Source: Petrosia ficiformis
Lineage: Eukaryota > Porifera > Demospongiae > Haplosclerida > Petrosiidae
Direction: 5' to 3'
Length of the DNA: 64,000 nucleotides
Assembly: GCA_947044365.1 (NCBI GenBank)
Contig: OX345639.1
Location: 3,064,001-3,128,000 of the forward strand
This document shows positions 24,815-39,000 of this stretch, one piece after another. Below the pieces are notes generated by a model. It was not told the DNA's origin. It did not search any database and was given only the letters and a program-made list of their open reading frames with translations. The first letter of the stretch is position 1. The number at the start of each line of letters is the position of its first letter. Position numbers and translations under genes: made by a program.

Positions 24815-25602
24815 ACCTGTTTTATGATCAACAGTAAATATATTACTGATTCCTCCAATATTCAGAAAGATTGCTAATCTTCCAGTGCTAGCAAAATGCC
24901 TCTTAGCTAACAGCTGGTCCAAATAAGGAACAAGAGGTGCCCCCTGACCTCCAGCTGCCATATCAGCTACTCGAAAATCCCCAACAGTAGTTACACCACA
25001 AGTTACTGCAATTACAGAGGGATCAGCAATTTGGAATGTACTGGTGATGTTGTGATGATGTAGTGAGCTTGGAAGAGGTTGATGGTATATGGTTTGACTG
25101 AAAAGATGAAATTTAAATGCAATAATTATTCTTCACATTTAATTTAAGAGTGTGTGTGTGTGTGCGTGATACTACAATGTCAATAACACATAGTGTATAA
25201 TAAGTTAGTACCCATGAGATCCTATAATGTCTACTTGATTTGTCCGTATGTTAATATCTTGTAATCCTTTCAAGACTGCTTCAGCAAACAGCTGACCCAG
25301 TAACACATTGTATTGAGATATCTCCTGTACTTTACCCTCCACACAGATATACAGTAACTCGTCTTTTAATCCAGGAGGATACTTGTGTGTTAAGTATCCA
25401 AGTACTTTAAAACTATAAGACAAAAGCATTTATTGATTTGAAACTAAATTCCAAGCCCACCTTACTCTAAGTAATGGAATGGTTGATCTTTGGTTTCAGC
25501 TGTAACATCACATGATCTTTCTCTTATTTGCACTATACAAACATCAATCCCATCCATGCTAGTACCTGAAATAAGACCAACAACCAATTTCCCTTCCTCC
25601 AT
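22625..25602 (-). CDS. anmK: Anhydro-N-acetylmuramic acid kinase (AnmK family)
   Basis: Exons: 25466-25602, 25212-25412, 24817-25097, 24615-24644, 24368-24531, 24228-24315, 23726-23852, 23378-23453, 22930-22990, 22625-22695; total 1236 nt, 411 aa. Signatures in order: ATP site [13 protein letters not shown] (residues 9-21), [37 protein letters not shown] holding the catalytic aspartate (about residue 159), [44 protein letters not shown], and C-terminal [20 protein letters not shown]. In bacteria AnmK phosphorylates and opens 1,6-anhydro-MurNAc to give MurNAc-6-phosphate during cell-wall recycling. In an animal it might act on peptidoglycan from food or symbiont bacteria; that is inference. 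Nine spliceosomal introns and embedding between animal genes exclude contamination. A 30-nt exon (24615-24644) encodes most of the conserved GFDTGPG. One donor (GTTAGA at 24367) and one GTCATA donor are non-ideal. Confidence 0.93.
23064..23297 (+). repeat. Family B MITE copy
   Basis: ACTAAACTCTGTTCACTTCC at the left, GTGAACATGAATGATCATTA at the right, with GTATAGTTTAATGTCATAAG inside. In an AnmK intron. Confidence 0.85.
23470..23690. repeat. Tandem repeat of AGACTGAACCCAAGTCT-type units
   Basis: Units AGACTGAACCCAAGTCTTC and AGACTGAAACCAAGTCATT alternate with period near 37 bp; a second block repeats TATAGTTGAGTACTGTC and GACACTATGTCA. In an AnmK intron. Confidence 0.75.
24653..24811. repeat. 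CATA array followed by TA array
   Basis: (CATA)n from about 24653 to 24746, then (TA)n from about 24754 to 24810, separated by CGTATGATG. They fill the intron just upstream of the 30-nt AnmK exon and end 6 nt short of the previous exon. Confidence 0.95.
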
Positions 25603-25695
25603 GGTACCCACGTGGGTGCTGAGCCACGCCCTCAAACACAACAGCAACCTAGTTAATTATTAATTAACTAGTCTTTGAACCACACCTATAGAAAG
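25603..25695. promoter_or_regulatory. Bidirectional promoter region, AnmK / VPS52
   Basis: A 93-bp spacer between divergent start codons. GAGCCACGCCCTC at 25621-25633 and ACCACACCTA at 25679-25688 are CACCC/GC-box type motifs. AT-rich TTAATTATTAATTAA lies between them. Confidence 0.65.
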
Positions 25696-28600
25696 ATGGT
25701 AGACATAGACAAGGTTGTAATAATGTATATTAGATGAATAATGATATATACACGTATTATACACAGGATGATGATCCATTGGCCAATATCGACTTGGAAG
25801 GACTGGATATTACAGCAGAAGATGACATATTAGATGAGGCTGCATGTGAGACAGAGTACATACACAACATGCAAATATACATGTATTGGGGGTGGGTGAG
25901 ACAACTCCTAAAAGTTGAAAGGGGCTTCACAGTAGGGCTTAAACATTTTCAGCCCCTTCTTGAATGTGGGGGTCTAAAGCCTCCTCTGGCATCCTCCTTG
26001 TATCTCTGTCGCTATGTGTGTTATTGAATAGATCATATACAAGCAAATTTAGAAGATGAACTGGTTCAAGAAGCATTGAGAAGAGTAAGTTATTCACCAT
26101 TATTTTATGCATACATCTATCGTGTATAATGTGTACTATACATACATGTAATTATAGTGTACCTTATATATCTTTAAAAATTGTTTTTACCACACACTTT
26201 CATTCAAGGGCTTTGCAATTGAAATTAGATATCCAGACAGAGCAATCATTATGCTCTTGGATAAAACATTTTATTTACTCTTGATAAAATTTATAGTGAG
26301 CTTTTAAAACAAGTGATTGATCAATAATTACTAGTTTTTGGGAAAGTGTTCCTTTCTGAACTTCTAGGTTCACCCACTTGGCTTTTGCCTACTAAACATT
26401 GTGTAGCAGTGTTTTTGATAAGCTCATATGGTGCACCATTGGCCCAAAGAGTTTCTTATTTGGCACTGCACAGTTCTCTGTTTGTTAATTGCCTCAATAT
26501 GTATTCCCAATGGTGCACACACTAACCGTTGTTGAGCCAATTTGGCCCATGCTTAGAAATGTTGTGTAGTGTATTTACTATTTACTAGTATTTAGTCTAC
26601 TCTCCACCTTTCTGTTGTCACAGCTAATCACAATAACATGTATATACTCTTTGCAATAATTAATAGACAATAGTGGAATAGAATTATCATTACATGTATG
26701 TCACATAAGTATACAGTATGACATTTCTAGGGTCAAGATCTTCGGCATTATTCACATGAGATTGAGGTAGAGCTTCGTAAAGTTGAGACTCGTTCAATTG
26801 GTGACTGTATCCTCAACGAATATTATTATCATAGTGACCTCTTATTGATAGGATCGTATTAGTAGTTAGTTACCATAGTGACCCCTTAATGATAGGATTG
26901 TATTAGTAGTTAGTTACCATAGCGACCTCTTAATGAGTTAATTACCATAGTGACCCCTTAATGATAGGATCTTATTAGTATTTAATTACCATAGTGACCT
27001 CTTATTGATAGGATCGTATTAGTAGTTAGTTACCATAGTTACCACTTAACAGTAGGATCTTATTGATAGTTACATTGTGTACATGTAGTTACCATAGTGA
27101 CCCCTTAATTACAGAATCTTATTAATTACCAGATTCCTTAGCCTAATTAGATATTTCTCAAAGTAGTAATGTTGCAAGTTTACATTATCAAATCAAGAAC
27201 TGTGATGATATATTAGCAGTAGGTGTCAATATGTATTCCGATCATTCATGCATTATCTATTTTTGTCTATACCTATCTATTTATCTATCTGTCTATCTGT
27301 ACGTATGTACCCGTCTAGCGAATGGAAGAAATGCTAAGCAAATTTCAAGTAAGTTAATTAAGTTGAATGATGTCATAATTACCTTGATTTCCCTACTTAG
27401 AATGATCTGGGCAGTATCAGTGCAGAGATACAATCATTACAGGATCAGTCAAGATCAATGAGTGTGAAGCTTCAGAATAGACAGGTAATTAGAATAGTAT
27501 TGTGTGTGAGGTCTATACTAGCCACTCCCTTTTACTCAGGCTATACAAGGAGAGCTCACTCAATATGTGAGTGATCTGTCAGTCAAAGAGCATCTCATTC
27601 AGTGAGTTAGAGTAGTAGTGTTGTTTCAGTTAATTATAACTAAAACCCATTTTAGTAAGGCCTTGTGATTGAAAATAGGCCAATAATTGGCACTTTTAGA
27701 GTTTTAGTTAGTTAACTATAAGTAAACTAAAAGTAGTCATTTTTGTCAAACTAAAACAACACTAGTTAGTAGAAGATTATAGTTTAGCTTTACTACCACA
27801 TAAATAAGATTTCAGAAATCTAGATACTTTTAGTAACTATACTTATCAATAAGTACAAACAGAACACAAACTGAAATGATACACTTAGTTACCATTGTTT
27901 CTCCTCCTAACAACACAGCCTCAATAGTGTTTATGAAATAATATAAATAAACAGTATCAATATTATAATATTTTGTTAAAGATATTGTAAATGTAATTGA
28001 AACTATAATTACAATATTTAATTACAATTACTGTTCTAGGATTGGACAATTATTCAATTATATCTCTATATTGCTATTTTGCGACTAATCATATTAGCAC
28101 CATATTTAGAATATCGTAATATCACAAACAAAATGTTACTGTCATTTAACTAAAAAGATTGTTGATCATTCCAAACTAAAGTTATGAACATTTTTCTGAG
28201 GTCATGATGAACATGAATGATATTTAAAATTGGTCATTATTATAATACTAAGACAATTCTATTTTTAGACATATCACAGATACTCCAGCTAGTGAAAGAG
28301 AATTCTCAGAAATGTTAAGAGAACTCGATCATAAACTCAAGTTTTTAAACTTACAAAGTTTCAATGAATATCGTTCAGTATATGATGTACATGATGTGCT
28401 TTTCAAACTGAAATTCAAGGTTTGTGAATCTGGTCAAACTGGTTCGACTGGTTTTATTTTTACGTTGATCAGGCTATTTCCAAAACAAGAGAATTCCTGT
28501 TAAGCAAGATTTACCTTTTTCGTCGTCCCATGGCTAACTATCAGATGCTACAGAATCAGTTATTAAACTACAAGTATGTTAATATAGGACAGTATAATAT

Positions 28601-30952
28601 GATGGATGGATGGATGGATGGATGGATGGGGATGAATGGATGGATGGGAATGGATGGATGGATGGAGATGGAGATGGATGATTGGATGGATGGATGATTG
28701 GATGGATAGATGAATGGATGGATGGATGGATGGATGGACGGACGGACAGACAAATGGACGGATGGATATATTATTCTCTTTTTACTCTTGTAGATATTTC
28801 AATGAGTTTCTGTTAGCTCATAGCAGAGAGACAGCTGAACAAATTAGATCAGAATGTATAGATACACTCAGTAAAATATACTACTCATATTTCAAAGATT
28901 ATTATCATAAATTAATGAAATTACAAGTGAGAGAGACATACACACACACATACACACATACACACACACATACATGTACATAGACAGATGTGTACACATC
29001 CTTACCATCACCTTTTCATAGTTTGAGGAAACTGCTGAAAAGGATGATTTGATGGGTATTGAAGATACTGCCAAAAAAGGTTTGGCTATTAATTAGTAGT
29101 CATTATAATATCCCATTTCATTTTTCTCTTGTACCAGGAATATTTTCCAGTCGCACTACATTTAAAAATCGCTCCACTGTTTTTACATTAGCCAATAGAG
29201 ATACAGTTCTTACTACGGAACTAGAGGATCCAATCATTGTTATTCCTCATGCCCAAAAGGCAGAAAAAAAAGTCAGTCTCTTCAATTATAATTATATTTC
29301 CATATATGACCTAATAACTGAAAAGGGACATTTTTTCGGAAAAAAAATTGATTAATAGCTTACCTTCAATCACTCATCATTCCACCATTTTGTACAGGAA
29401 ATCAAGAGCTATTATCATTGACTTCCTGTACAAAATGGTGGAATGAAGAGCGTTTAAAAGTAAGAATTTGGTCAACATTTTAGCAATAAATATGGTCACA
29501 CAAAACTGTTCATTATAAGGATAGTATTGTAGGGCTGTTTCTTGATGTAACTGCCAGGGGGATTACATCATCAGGATTACGTAAAATTATTCTAGGGATA
29601 TCATTATAAGGATCAGGTGAAGTTTTTTTTTTTATAGAATGATCGTTTCTATTTATAGTAGCATCAAGAAACTTCCTATTCTGGTTATACATGTAGTACA
29701 CAATTATACCACAGAATATAATAATATCGTACTTGAGTGAGAACATACACATCCTGATATAATCCTAACAGTACCTATACACCTACTATAATTCTCACCA
29801 TACCATACTGTATAAATACATTTCATGATCCTTATATGTAAGTGTTTGCTTTTATTTATTACTATTTAATTAGTACTCTTTTGAGTCTCTGTTTCGAAGC
29901 TGTTATTTTGCATTGATGGATAATGGCTGCAGAGAATTCTTGTTTGTTAACGAGTTCTTTAACCTGACTCATAGTACTGCTCAAGAATACTTTGATGAAA
30001 TATTTGGAAAAACATTGCAACACCTGTCTGTTAGTACTCTATTTATCTACTACATGTATCTATCCATCCAACTTTTCATCTCATCCATCCACCTGTCTAT
30101 TTTTCAAATCTAATCCATCTATCTATCCATCTATTCATTCATCCATTCATCCATTACTTCAAGTGTTGGTCGTTCTATTTGACCATATACTATTCATTTA
30201 TTCATTCCTTCATCTATTCATCCATGTATTCATCCATTCTTCTATCTATCTATCTATTTGTCTATCTATCCATTCCTCTACCCAATCATCTATTTCTACA
30301 TCAATCTATTATCCATATGTTCTATTATTCATCTATTCAACAATTCATTATCTATCCATCCACAAAAAGAAAAATATAGAAAGTTATGTTGAGAGTTGTT
30401 ATGATGCTATAGGCCTGTTCCTATGTGTACACATTGATTACCGGTATCAGGCTATAATGAGACGCAGGAACCTGTCTTGTCTAAACAGGTTATTAATGGT
30501 GATGTTTTAATTAACTATAACCAAAATGGTCGTTACTATACTGCTACAGTGGAACCTCCATATTCCAGACACCATTGGGAACAAATCAACTGTCCTGAAT
30601 AAAGAGGTTGTCCTTGTTACAGGAGTGAATTTATATAAAGTACAGTTTGGGATATTTTTAAGTGTCTTCAAAACAGAGGTGTCTTTGTTTCAGTGAGCTT
30701 GGAATAGAGAGGTTCCTATGTAATACTATATGACCCTGTCTATACAGTGTGTATATGTATCTATTTATCCATCCTTCCCTGATAGTTTTTCTGAAGATGT
30801 GCAGTCATTGATGTGGCCGAGATTTCGTCACATTCTCAATCTTAATATAGCCAGTGTAAGAGATGCTGATCCTTCTAAGTTAGGTCATATTGACACTAGA
30901 CCACATTATGTGAGTGTATATGTGTATAAGTGTATGTATGTATGTATGAATG

Positions 30953-30983
<31 letters not shown>

Positions 30984-31345
30984 TCTATGTATGTATGTAT
31001 GTATGTATGTATGTATTAAACATGTAATATGTACTTGTAGATTACTAGAAGGTATGCAGAATTTTCAGCAGCTCTTGTCAGTATTAATCAAAGTGAACCA
31101 CAAGAACAGGTAAGTTTTACTTTCCATAATTAGAATATATATGGTATGGTATTAATTAATAGGTTGATCGAAGTTTATCAACACTTCAATCAGAAGTAGA
31201 AAACTTCATTTTACGAATGGCTGCTGAGTTTCCCGATCGCAAGGAACAACTCATTTTCTTGATTAATAATTATGACATGATGTTAGCAGTCTTAACAGTG
31301 AGTTCTAAATGACGGACAGATAAATAGATATAGATAGATAGAAAA

Positions 31346-31402
<57 letters not shown>

Positions 31403-32505
31403 GATTTATATTTTTTTCTTAACAGGAACGAACATCTGATGAATCTAAAGAATCAGAGTGTTTCAAATCTCTCTTGCATGCTCGGACACAAGAATTTGTT
31501 GAAGAGGTAAAATGAAGAGCTCGTCAGCTACAAAGTAGTATTACTAATGTCTGTTCACATTCACAAAATTAGGATATAATGACTTTATATGTACTATAGT
31601 GTTCAGTTTAATGTCATAATACATGATTATACTGTAACTCAATAATGACCCAATGGATTGAAATTTTACATACACAAAAAAGAACAGGAAGGATAATTAT
31701 ATGAAAATGGTGCAGATAAAAAGATTGGTTATTCCAAACTAAAGTATTTTTCAGAGATCATGGTGAATGACTTTTATTTATTATTTGTTTCCAGGTGCTG
31801 TCTCCTTATTTTGGTGGTATGATAGCTTTTGTTAAAGATACTGAAATCACGCTGGAGAGAGAAACAAGGAGAGATCGAATAATGGTGGATGAACGTGAGT
31901 CATTTTTATGCACCTCTGGTTCTCATTTTCCCATTCTTATTTCATTCACAGGTCGTATTCAGCAACTTGTTCGAGGTTTCAACACTGACTGGAAGAAATC
32001 CATTGAAAGTATAAATACAGAAATAATGAAATCATTTACTAACTTCAAAAATGGGACTGCGATTTTACAAGTCAGTTCAACTTAACATTATCTCTTCCTT
32101 CATTTCTACTCATCATCTTCCCATCCTCGTCTTCATCCTCGTCTTCATCCCCATCCTCATCCCCCCCATTCCTTCCTCATCCCATCCTCATCCCCCCCAT
32201 TCCTTCCTCATCCCCCCATTCCTTTTTCATCCCATCATCATGCTCTTTCTCCACATCCTCATCCCCATTCTATCTCATCCTCCTCATTCTATCTCATCTT
32301 CCTCATCCTCATCTCCATTATATCTCATCCTTTCCTATCTCTTCTCTACTTCTCTTAGCTTGCCCTTGGTCAGTTAATCCAGTACTATCATCGATTCAAC
32401 AAGATTTTATCTCAACATCCTTTCAAAATATTATCAGTGCGTAGTGAATTAATTAATATTCATCATGTCATGGTAGAAGTGAAGAAACACAAACAAACTT
32501 TTTAG
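25696..32505 (+). CDS. VPS52: VPS52, subunit of GARP/EARP tethering complexes
   Basis: Exons: 25696-25713, 25767-25845, 26032-26084, 26731-26806, 27151-27218, 27319-27348, 27401-27484, 27540-27601, 28269-28419, 28473-28573, 28794-28926, 29022-29079, 29138-29271, 29874-30029, 30370-30488, 30786-30909, 31041-31109, 31163-31297, 31426-31506, 31795-31894, 31952-32070, 32359-32505; 2097 nt, 698 aa. Recognised by [32 protein letters not shown], coiled-coil [107 protein letters not shown] and C-terminal [17 protein letters not shown]52 helps tether endosome-derived vesicles at the trans-Golgi and recycling endosomes. Length matches the family. The first exon (MVDIDK) is the weakest call. Introns hold microsatellites and copies of families A, B, C and D. 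Confidence 0.95.
26408..26556 (+). repeat. Internally deleted family A MITE copy
   Basis: Both ends are recognisable (AGTGTTTTTGATAAGCTCAT and GAGCCAATTTGGCCCATGCT) but about 60-70 bp of the middle and the last bases are missing. In a VPS52 intron. Confidence 0.85.
26830..27120. repeat. Tandem repeat of ACCATAGTGACCCCTTAATG units
   Basis: About five to six degenerate units of 45-60 bp containing ACCATAGTGACC, TTAATGATAGGAT and TATTAGTAGTTAGTT. They fill the VPS52 intron 26807-27150. Confidence 0.85.
27616..27765. repeat. Family C MITE copy
   Basis: TAGTGTTGTTTCAGTTAATT at left, AACTAAAACAACACTA at right; interior ACCCATTTTAGTAAGGC and AATAATTGGCACTTTTAG shared with the other copies. In a VPS52 intron. 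Confidence 0.85.
28598..28768. repeat. GGAT tetranucleotide microsatellite
   Basis: (GGAT)n with GATGGGAAT and GGACGGAC interruptions, ending near the acceptor of the VPS52 exon at 28794. Confidence 0.95.
29378..29445. repeat. Perfect 23-bp stem hairpin, family D related
   Basis: 29378-29400 (CATTCCACCATTTTGTACAG plus GAA) is exactly complementary to 29423-29445, with a 22-nt loop. The fold is 68 nt long. The stem phrase ATTTTGTACAGGAA also occurs singly near 42138, and a variant pair occurs at 46955-47055, so this belongs to a repeat family. In a VPS52 intron. Confidence 0.8.
29512..29842. repeat. Probable repeat element sharing a block with 42984-43082
   Basis: GAACATACACATCCTGATAT with the following 90 bp (to ATACCATACTGTATAAAT) is closely repeated in a SYF1 intron at 42984-43082. 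The ends CATTATAAGGAT and ATCCTTATATG are mutually inverted here. Confidence 0.6.
30050..30362. repeat. Degenerate ATCC/TATC/ATTC tract
   Basis: Imperfect tetranucleotide runs (CATCCATTCATC, TATCTATC) filling most of the VPS52 intron 30030-30369. Confidence 0.85.
30930..31018. repeat. TATG microsatellite
   Basis: (TATG)n with small breaks, in the VPS52 intron 30910-31040. Confidence 0.95.
31318..31402. repeat. GATA and CAGA microsatellite
   Basis: TAGATA units pass into about 12 CAGA units, in the VPS52 intron 31298-31425. Confidence 0.95.
31544..31775 (+). repeat. Family B MITE copy
   Basis: CTAATGTCTGTTCACATTCA to GGTGAATGACTTTTA, with GTGTTCAGTTTAATGTCATA inside. In a VPS52 intron. Confidence 0.85.
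32094..32345. repeat. Pyrimidine-rich TCATCC tract
   Basis: About 250 bp of near-pure pyrimidine-rich strand built from CATCC, TCATCC and CCCCATTCC units in the last VPS52 intron; its 3' end doubles as the polypyrimidine tract of the acceptor at 32358. Confidence 0.85.
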
Positions 32506-32978
32506 AGCTCTGCCAAATTAGTATAATGTCCTTTTTGAATTTTAAAAATATGTTTTATTTGTAATGTGATAGTTATGTATAATATATATGGTTGCAATGT
32601 ACTGTAATTCAAGTATAATTAAGTGCTTAGTCCTATAATAATTGACTAAGCACTTAATTATACTTATAGTGACACATTATGATGATGCACATCACTAGTG
32701 CTACCAATCTGTGGTTTCTTTAATGTTTAAATAGTGTGGCCCAAAACAGCGATCGAATGACACAAATTATTTATATCCCTCACACTCAGGATATAACTAA
32801 TACTTAATATCGAAAGTAGTTCTTTCGATATACAAAAACTCTGCAATATGTATAAGATACCTCAAATAGAGAAGTTGGTTATGAAAGGTCCACAGACATA
32901 ATTACAATAAAAACTAATATAATTATTATATAATTATATTATTGTTTTCTTCACAATCCATTTATAATGGAATAAAAT
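32506..32978. other. Convergent spacer with a perfect hairpin, VPS52 / adenylate kinase
   Basis: Both flanking genes end here. The inverted repeat 32611-32632 / 32644-32665 has perfect 22-bp arms (AAGTATAATTAAGTGCTTAG plus TC) around an 11-nt loop. A smaller hairpin ATATCGAAAG-TAGTT-CTTTCGATAT is at 32807-32831. AATAAA-like signals are present for both strands. No coding exon seen. Confidence 0.7.
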
Positions 32979-35915
<2,937 letters not shown>

Positions 35916-36039
35916 TGCAATAGCTGAGATAGCAAAGACGCTCAGCCACGCCCTAGGTTGGAGACGCGCTATTTTAATTAAATATTTTGATGAGCCACAC
36001 ACATACTAGTACTCTAATGCATACACTGATCTTAAAACC
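35916..36039. promoter_or_regulatory. Bidirectional promoter region, adenylate kinase / condensation-like gene
   Basis: A 124-bp spacer between divergent ATGs. GCCACGCCCT at 35945-35954 and GAGCCACACAC at 35992-36002 repeat the box seen in the other divergent spacers. GAGACGCGC lies at 35961-35969. Confidence 0.65.
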
Positions 36040-39000
36040 ATGAGCTGGAGACCAGAGAGACTAAGTGGCTATGAAAGGCTATACATACCGCAAGCAACTG
36101 CTATAAAAGACTTACCAGCATACTTACATTCTTTAAATCCATATGGAATGCAGACAAGATTCCACCAGCCAGAAGATCTATCATTGACTGCAACAGCCAT
36201 GACTACAGTGGGCTCTCCATTTACAACTACTCAACCAAGAGAGAAAGGAACGAGAAGAAGTAATTCAGATAGTAAAGCAATAGAAATAATGAGACAACAC
36301 CAACAAGAAAAAACTCATTGCAGAGGACACACGATGGATGAAAGAGGACTGGACAGATTCATGTCAACTAAAATGCAGACCCCATCTTCATTGCCTAGGA
36401 AACCACCTTCAGGAGCAGTATTACCTCCCATTGGATCTTCCATGGAGAGAGTAAGTGGTCTAAAAATTTACAAACAGTTAGAAGCGTCCATGATTTCATG
36501 CAAAGATGACAGCACATTTACAGATGAGACGGAAGACTCGGAGGAGGAAGAAGAGGAGAGCAGTGAGAATGAGGAGGTAATATTGAATGCATGTACATAT
36601 GAGTAAATGTAATTTTTATCTCATCTTTGCAGGACTTCATTACTGATGACGATAGGAGCAGTGATGAGCTTCCTCAAAGTGGATTAGGGTTTCGAGATAT
36701 CTCACATAGTAGCTTCACATCATTAGCAGAAGTGGACTTTCCGCACATCCCACAAACTGGAGGTCAACTATTTCCGACAACACTCATTCAAGAACACTCT
36801 TTACTTGATCATGAATGCTGTGTGACAGGGATCCCACCATCAGGAATAAGTGCAGGGGTGAATAATATTGTGCGAGCATTCGAGATAAAAGGGCCTATTG
36901 ATAAAGACCTCTTGCAGACTGCATTTACTAAAGTTCTTCAGATTCATCCAATATTGTCTTCTAGATTTCATCGAAGAAATAACAAGCTCTATATTGAGAC
37001 CCCACAAGGTATGCGTTACTGATATTCATAAGAGCAATGGTAGCCCATAGTTATGAGTACAAAGTTATACCTCCATGAAAAAATGAATTCATTATGTGAT
37101 AAATATGAATCTCATAAACACTTCCTATTAAGTACTCATACTTTATAAGTTTATATATTATACGTGATCATGCAGAATACATTAATTTTATAATTATAGC
37201 AAGCTATCATAGCCACAAAATAGCTCCACACAAGAGTTTTTTTTATACAATTTGAAGCATGGGCCAAATTAGCTGTTAGTGTGTGTGCCATTAGAAATAT
37301 ATACATCTTGAGCAAATTAACAAAGAGTTAATGCTGTTAGTGACATCATAATCATAATTAATTGTGTCATTTGGCCCGAAGAAAGAATTGTGCAGTACCA
37401 AGTAAGAAGCTCTTTGGGCCAATGGTGTGCCATATATGAGCTTACCAAAAACTCTGTTCCACACACAACAAGCCTGAAACATCATGCATATGTGTGGCTA
37501 CTATTTTATTCTGTGAAATCACATTTATCCAGTCTAACATTTAATAAAGAAAGACATTTTCACTATAGTACTACTTTATTTGTGTTATTTTGTTTTATGA
37601 TTGCAGAGCCATGTTTGTTTCAAATGGAAACACCTCTTAGCTATGAAAAGCCAGCTGAACTAATAACTCTTGCAAGAAGAAAAGCTTTTCAAATTCCAGT
37701 AATGAACCACTCACTATCAACTGCTTCTGTTGAACCTAACAGTTGCAATACTTACTTTGATTTTGATGATAGAATGAGTATTGTGAGTGTAGGCAAAGAA
37801 GAAACAGAGATACGTACAAAGGCCGTCACAATTCAAGAAACCAAAAACCATGCTCCTTGTTTTCCAAAACTTCCTTCCCTTAATGATGTTGGTAACAGTC
37901 ACTCAGCCCTTATGAGAGTGAAGCTCATTACAAAGAACTCGAGTGATCATATTCTTATTGTCTCATTTCCTTGTGTGGTTTGTGATTTTTGGTCATCTTG
38001 CCTCTTCATTCAACAACTGAGTGATACTTATGCACAATTAGAGAAGGCTCCATCTTACCGTCCTTCACTAGCTGCTGTTAGAATCTTAAATAAAAGAAAA
38101 GAAACATACAACACTCTTAAAACAATGAGAAACAAAGCAGAACTCACAAAACAGCAAAAAATCCCTTCAACACACCTTTTGCCTGGAAGACGACTTCCTC
38201 CAACTCAAGTAAGGAATCCAACTCTAGGAAGGAAAGATGGAGTATTACAGTTAATATGTTCTCCAAGAGTTCATTTTCAGCAAGTAGCAATGAGAGAAAG
38301 ACAAGTTCTGTTAATTAAACCAACAGAAAAGCTATTGACGTATTGGCAATCAGTAGTGACTGAAACTATTAAAAGACTTCGTGGACCTCCAAGAATTAAA
38401 GTGATCCCTCCAATACGAATTCCAAATGGATTTGGGGAAATCACTCGTACAACTGGTGTTGGTCGACCAATCACGGGTCGTCTTCGTCCACTGACAGCAA
38501 GAAACAGACCTCAAACAGCCAAAAGGGGTTCTGGACTCTTAACTGATTTCATGCCATATGAATCTTTGAATGGACCGAAAAAGGGTTTCCATTTCATGAA
38601 GATTAATGAAAAGATTGGTAGTAATTTTCTTCATTTGTTTCCAGAAGAATATTTAACCAAAATAGATCGTAAAGAACTACTTGGACTTATGTGTTTAGGA
38701 GCATATGTACTATTACTAGGGAAGTGTTGTCGTGGATGGGGCATAGGAGATAAATGTACTGTGTCCAAAGGATTAGATGAGACACCAGATATTCCAGGAC
38801 CTATACCTGACCCCCTACTGAAATATCAACAGATAGGAGCTAGACATAGCCCTGTTATCAGTCATGAAGAAGGATCCAGAAAGAGAGGTGGAAGACGACT
38901 TGATGTGGGATCATTTTTGATTGGGGTTGAAGTATCCATCAGACAAATGGCTCCAGAGTTAACACAAGGTCTATTTGGGCCTCTTTCTAATGGTAAGAAA

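Noticed and set aside
22625..25602. Bacterial contamination as the source of AnmK
   Set aside because: Ten exons with consistent splice phases, animal microsatellites in the introns, and a shared promoter region with VPS52.
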